Of a stretch of DNA of 64,000 nt, positions 62,351 through 64,000 are shown piece after piece. Source of the stretch: Halictus rubicundus (Eukaryota > Arthropoda > Insecta > Hymenoptera > Halictidae); contig NC_135151.1 of assembly GCF_050948215.1 (NCBI RefSeq), forward strand, positions 7,418,220 through 7,482,219. Direction: 5' to 3'. The position numbers and the translations under genes are program-made. Within the stretch, counting starts at the first letter, position 1; each line of letters opens with the position of its first letter. The notes under the pieces were generated by a model. The model did no database searches. It saw nothing but the letters and a program-made list of their open reading frames with translations, and was not told the origin of the DNA.

Positions 62351-63380
62351 TATCTCCATTTTGTGAAAGGTGCAGCTACGTTGTATCGCAAGAATTTCGA
62401 TCACGCTGTGTGCTCTACTTCCCGAAGTGAATTTTCTAATGGTTTTATGTTCATTTATTTTCTCACCTTTATCTTCAAATATTCTAGAATGCCTGTGAAA
62501 AATATGTTCTAATTCTTACAAGAGTAGCGAACGGTGCTGTTGAGTCTCGTTGGACCCTGTTTATAGAGGAAATAAACGATGTACAACTGAAAAATATTTG
62601 ACGGTGTATTCAGGAACGACTCGATATCACGGGCAAATTTGAACGAGTAAGGGGAAGCTGCGGAGGTTTGTTAGAGAAATTGATTTGTGAAGCACAAGGA
62701 ATTCGGTCGCCGTTTGATATATCGTGAAATTCCAGCCGTCACGAGGTTGCGCCGATGCGTAAACGAGGTAGATCAGGTGTCGAGTCAAGGATAATATGAC
62801 CCTGACCTACACCATAGTGTCGCCCTATCCCTGGAAAGAGCTTCAAGGCCGCGTCAATGGAGACCGGCAACGAATGTTCCGATGCATGTATTGATTTCCG
62901 GGTTAATCAAACTCAGTTCCGGCCTCCGGAGCGGTTAGTTCCCACAAAAGCAGAGATGTTCCGCGATCGATAGGGAACGTTGCCGCCGCACAAAACCTGT
63001 CTTTAACACATTCTTATCGGGAGCTTTCGAGCGGACACCAGAAAACGCTTGTACCAATTTTCCCGTCAACGAAAATCCACCCCGGAAGCACTTTTGATGT
63101 CACGACAGCCAAGAAAAATGCCCTGCCCGTGACAGTGTTTACCATTCCAAGGCAAACCTTGTTGAATATACTCCGAGAGCCTTACGAAGTTCCGTAAATG
63201 CGACGTAATTCGTTTGATGAAATCAAAACTGAAAGGATCAGATGTGCTCTTTCAAGCTTGTCGCTTGAAAGTCAGCCTGTTCATTGTTTCATGTTATTAC
63301 AATGCAGTCAATCGTAACAAAACGAAGTTGAACGGAAATGTATTTTCTCTTTTAACCATTTTAAAAAGTCGAAAATAACA
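62351..63380. other. Non-coding stretch, GC-richer at 62620-63200
   Basis: No convincing exon. The GC-richer block has stop codons in every frame within short distances. Confidence 0.45.
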
Positions 63381-63494
63381 CAGTGATCTCTTTATATATG
63401 TCGCCAAGGCCTGGATGATAAACGTCGCGGAATTATCCCCACTACCGCGACGTTTATCGTCCAGGCCTTGGCGACATATATAGAGAAATCACAG
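63381..63494. mobile_element. Family A MITE, complete palindromic copy
   Basis: Two 50-base arms (63381-63430 and 63445-63494) pair almost perfectly around a 14-base loop. The ends read CAGTGATCTC and GAGAAATCACAG, and TA follows at 63495-63496. The core TATATGTCGCCAAGGCCTGG is shared with copies at 23047, 29452, 33430 and 42871. Confidence 0.9.
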
Positions 63495-63754
63495 TAACAT
63501 CTTTCAATTTCTTTAATGTCTTTTTGCCTAGATCTACTCATTTTGTGCATGAATACATGGAATCTGTACAATTAACTTAAACAGCCAACCTAACGACCTC
63601 GACGGTTACAAAAAATCACAGTAATTAGTCCAACAAAATGATCAAGCAACTTGAAAAGTTCCGTACAATTAAAGTTATATTAATTTGAGAAATTATCGCA
63701 AACTTTTTCAGCTCGTTAATGTCCCATAGAAATGACATTTTATGTCTTTCTAAT

Positions 63755-63900
63755 GCACACCTGCATTAATCAGAAAATACAAAGATTGTTATCATTCTAA
63801 CTGCAGAGAGATGCATCTAAATAATTGTGTCAATCACGTAAAATTGGCAGCCGAGGCGGAAATCCCACAGCGATGGCACTTTCAGATACAACAAATCTGT
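63755..63900. repeat. Diverged single copy of the 57790-58250 repeat unit
   Basis: CTAACTGCAGAGAGATGCAT, AATCACGTAAAATTG and GATGGCACTTTC match the order of motifs in the tandem array 5.5 kb upstream. Confidence 0.6.
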
Positions 63901-64000
63901 TCGCTAGGATATCATAGTTTTATGCTTTCAAGTTATTCGAAATCCTTTAATCCTTTCACAAACTCCCCAGCGATTGACTATCGACTAGATCGAAACCGTG

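Overview
The window looks like nuclear DNA of an insect. Genes are split by short GT-AG introns, non-coding DNA is AT-rich with GC-richer islands, (CT/AG)n and poly-C/poly-G tracts are frequent, and many short terminal-inverted-repeat (TIR) elements sit at TA, TTAA or 8-bp target duplications. A hymenopteran (bee, ant or wasp) is my best guess, from general texture only. No bacterial, organellar or viral genes were recognised.

Layout. (1) 270-1216, + strand: the 3' three exons of a DM9-repeat (DUF3421) gene whose 5' end is unresolved or outside the window. (2) 2065-3591, - strand: a complete six-exon Vps36 gene (ESCRT-II), tail-to-tail with the DM9 gene. (3) 3592-13845: about 10 kb without a confident gene. 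It holds microsatellites, one TIR element and two small ORFs of doubtful status. (4) 13846-28758, - strand: a synaptotagmin with one N-terminal membrane anchor, a long proline-rich linker and two C2 domains, best matched to Syt12. I assembled 13 coding exons whose phases all agree (876 residues); two of them (23721-23854 and 24829-24928) are easy to miss. Its introns carry several TIR elements. (5) 28812-64000: about 35 kb with no convincing protein-coding exon of a host gene. It is filled with TIR elements, tandem repeats, GA/CT tracts and GC-richer islands that may be regulatory DNA or untranslated exons of genes outside the window.

The three host genes share no pathway that the sequence shows. 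Vps36 sorts ubiquitinated cargo at endosomes, the Syt12-like protein is a membrane-trafficking factor with most Ca2+ ligands missing, and DM9 proteins are lectin-like or agglutinin-like factors linked to insect immunity.

The most interesting content is the mobile DNA. One small TA-flanked palindromic element (family A) recurs at least five times. In one copy an 880-bp element with an unfamiliar 152-codon ORF and a 400-bp element sit back to back, sharing a TA. In another copy a 238-bp element sits at the matching TA. Other items for follow-up are a tryptophan-rich juxtamembrane exon in the Syt12-like gene, a strong 53-nt hairpin at 49432-49484, and a satellite-like array with two repeat periods at 30745-31570. 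I found no CRISPR array, rRNA or tRNA gene.
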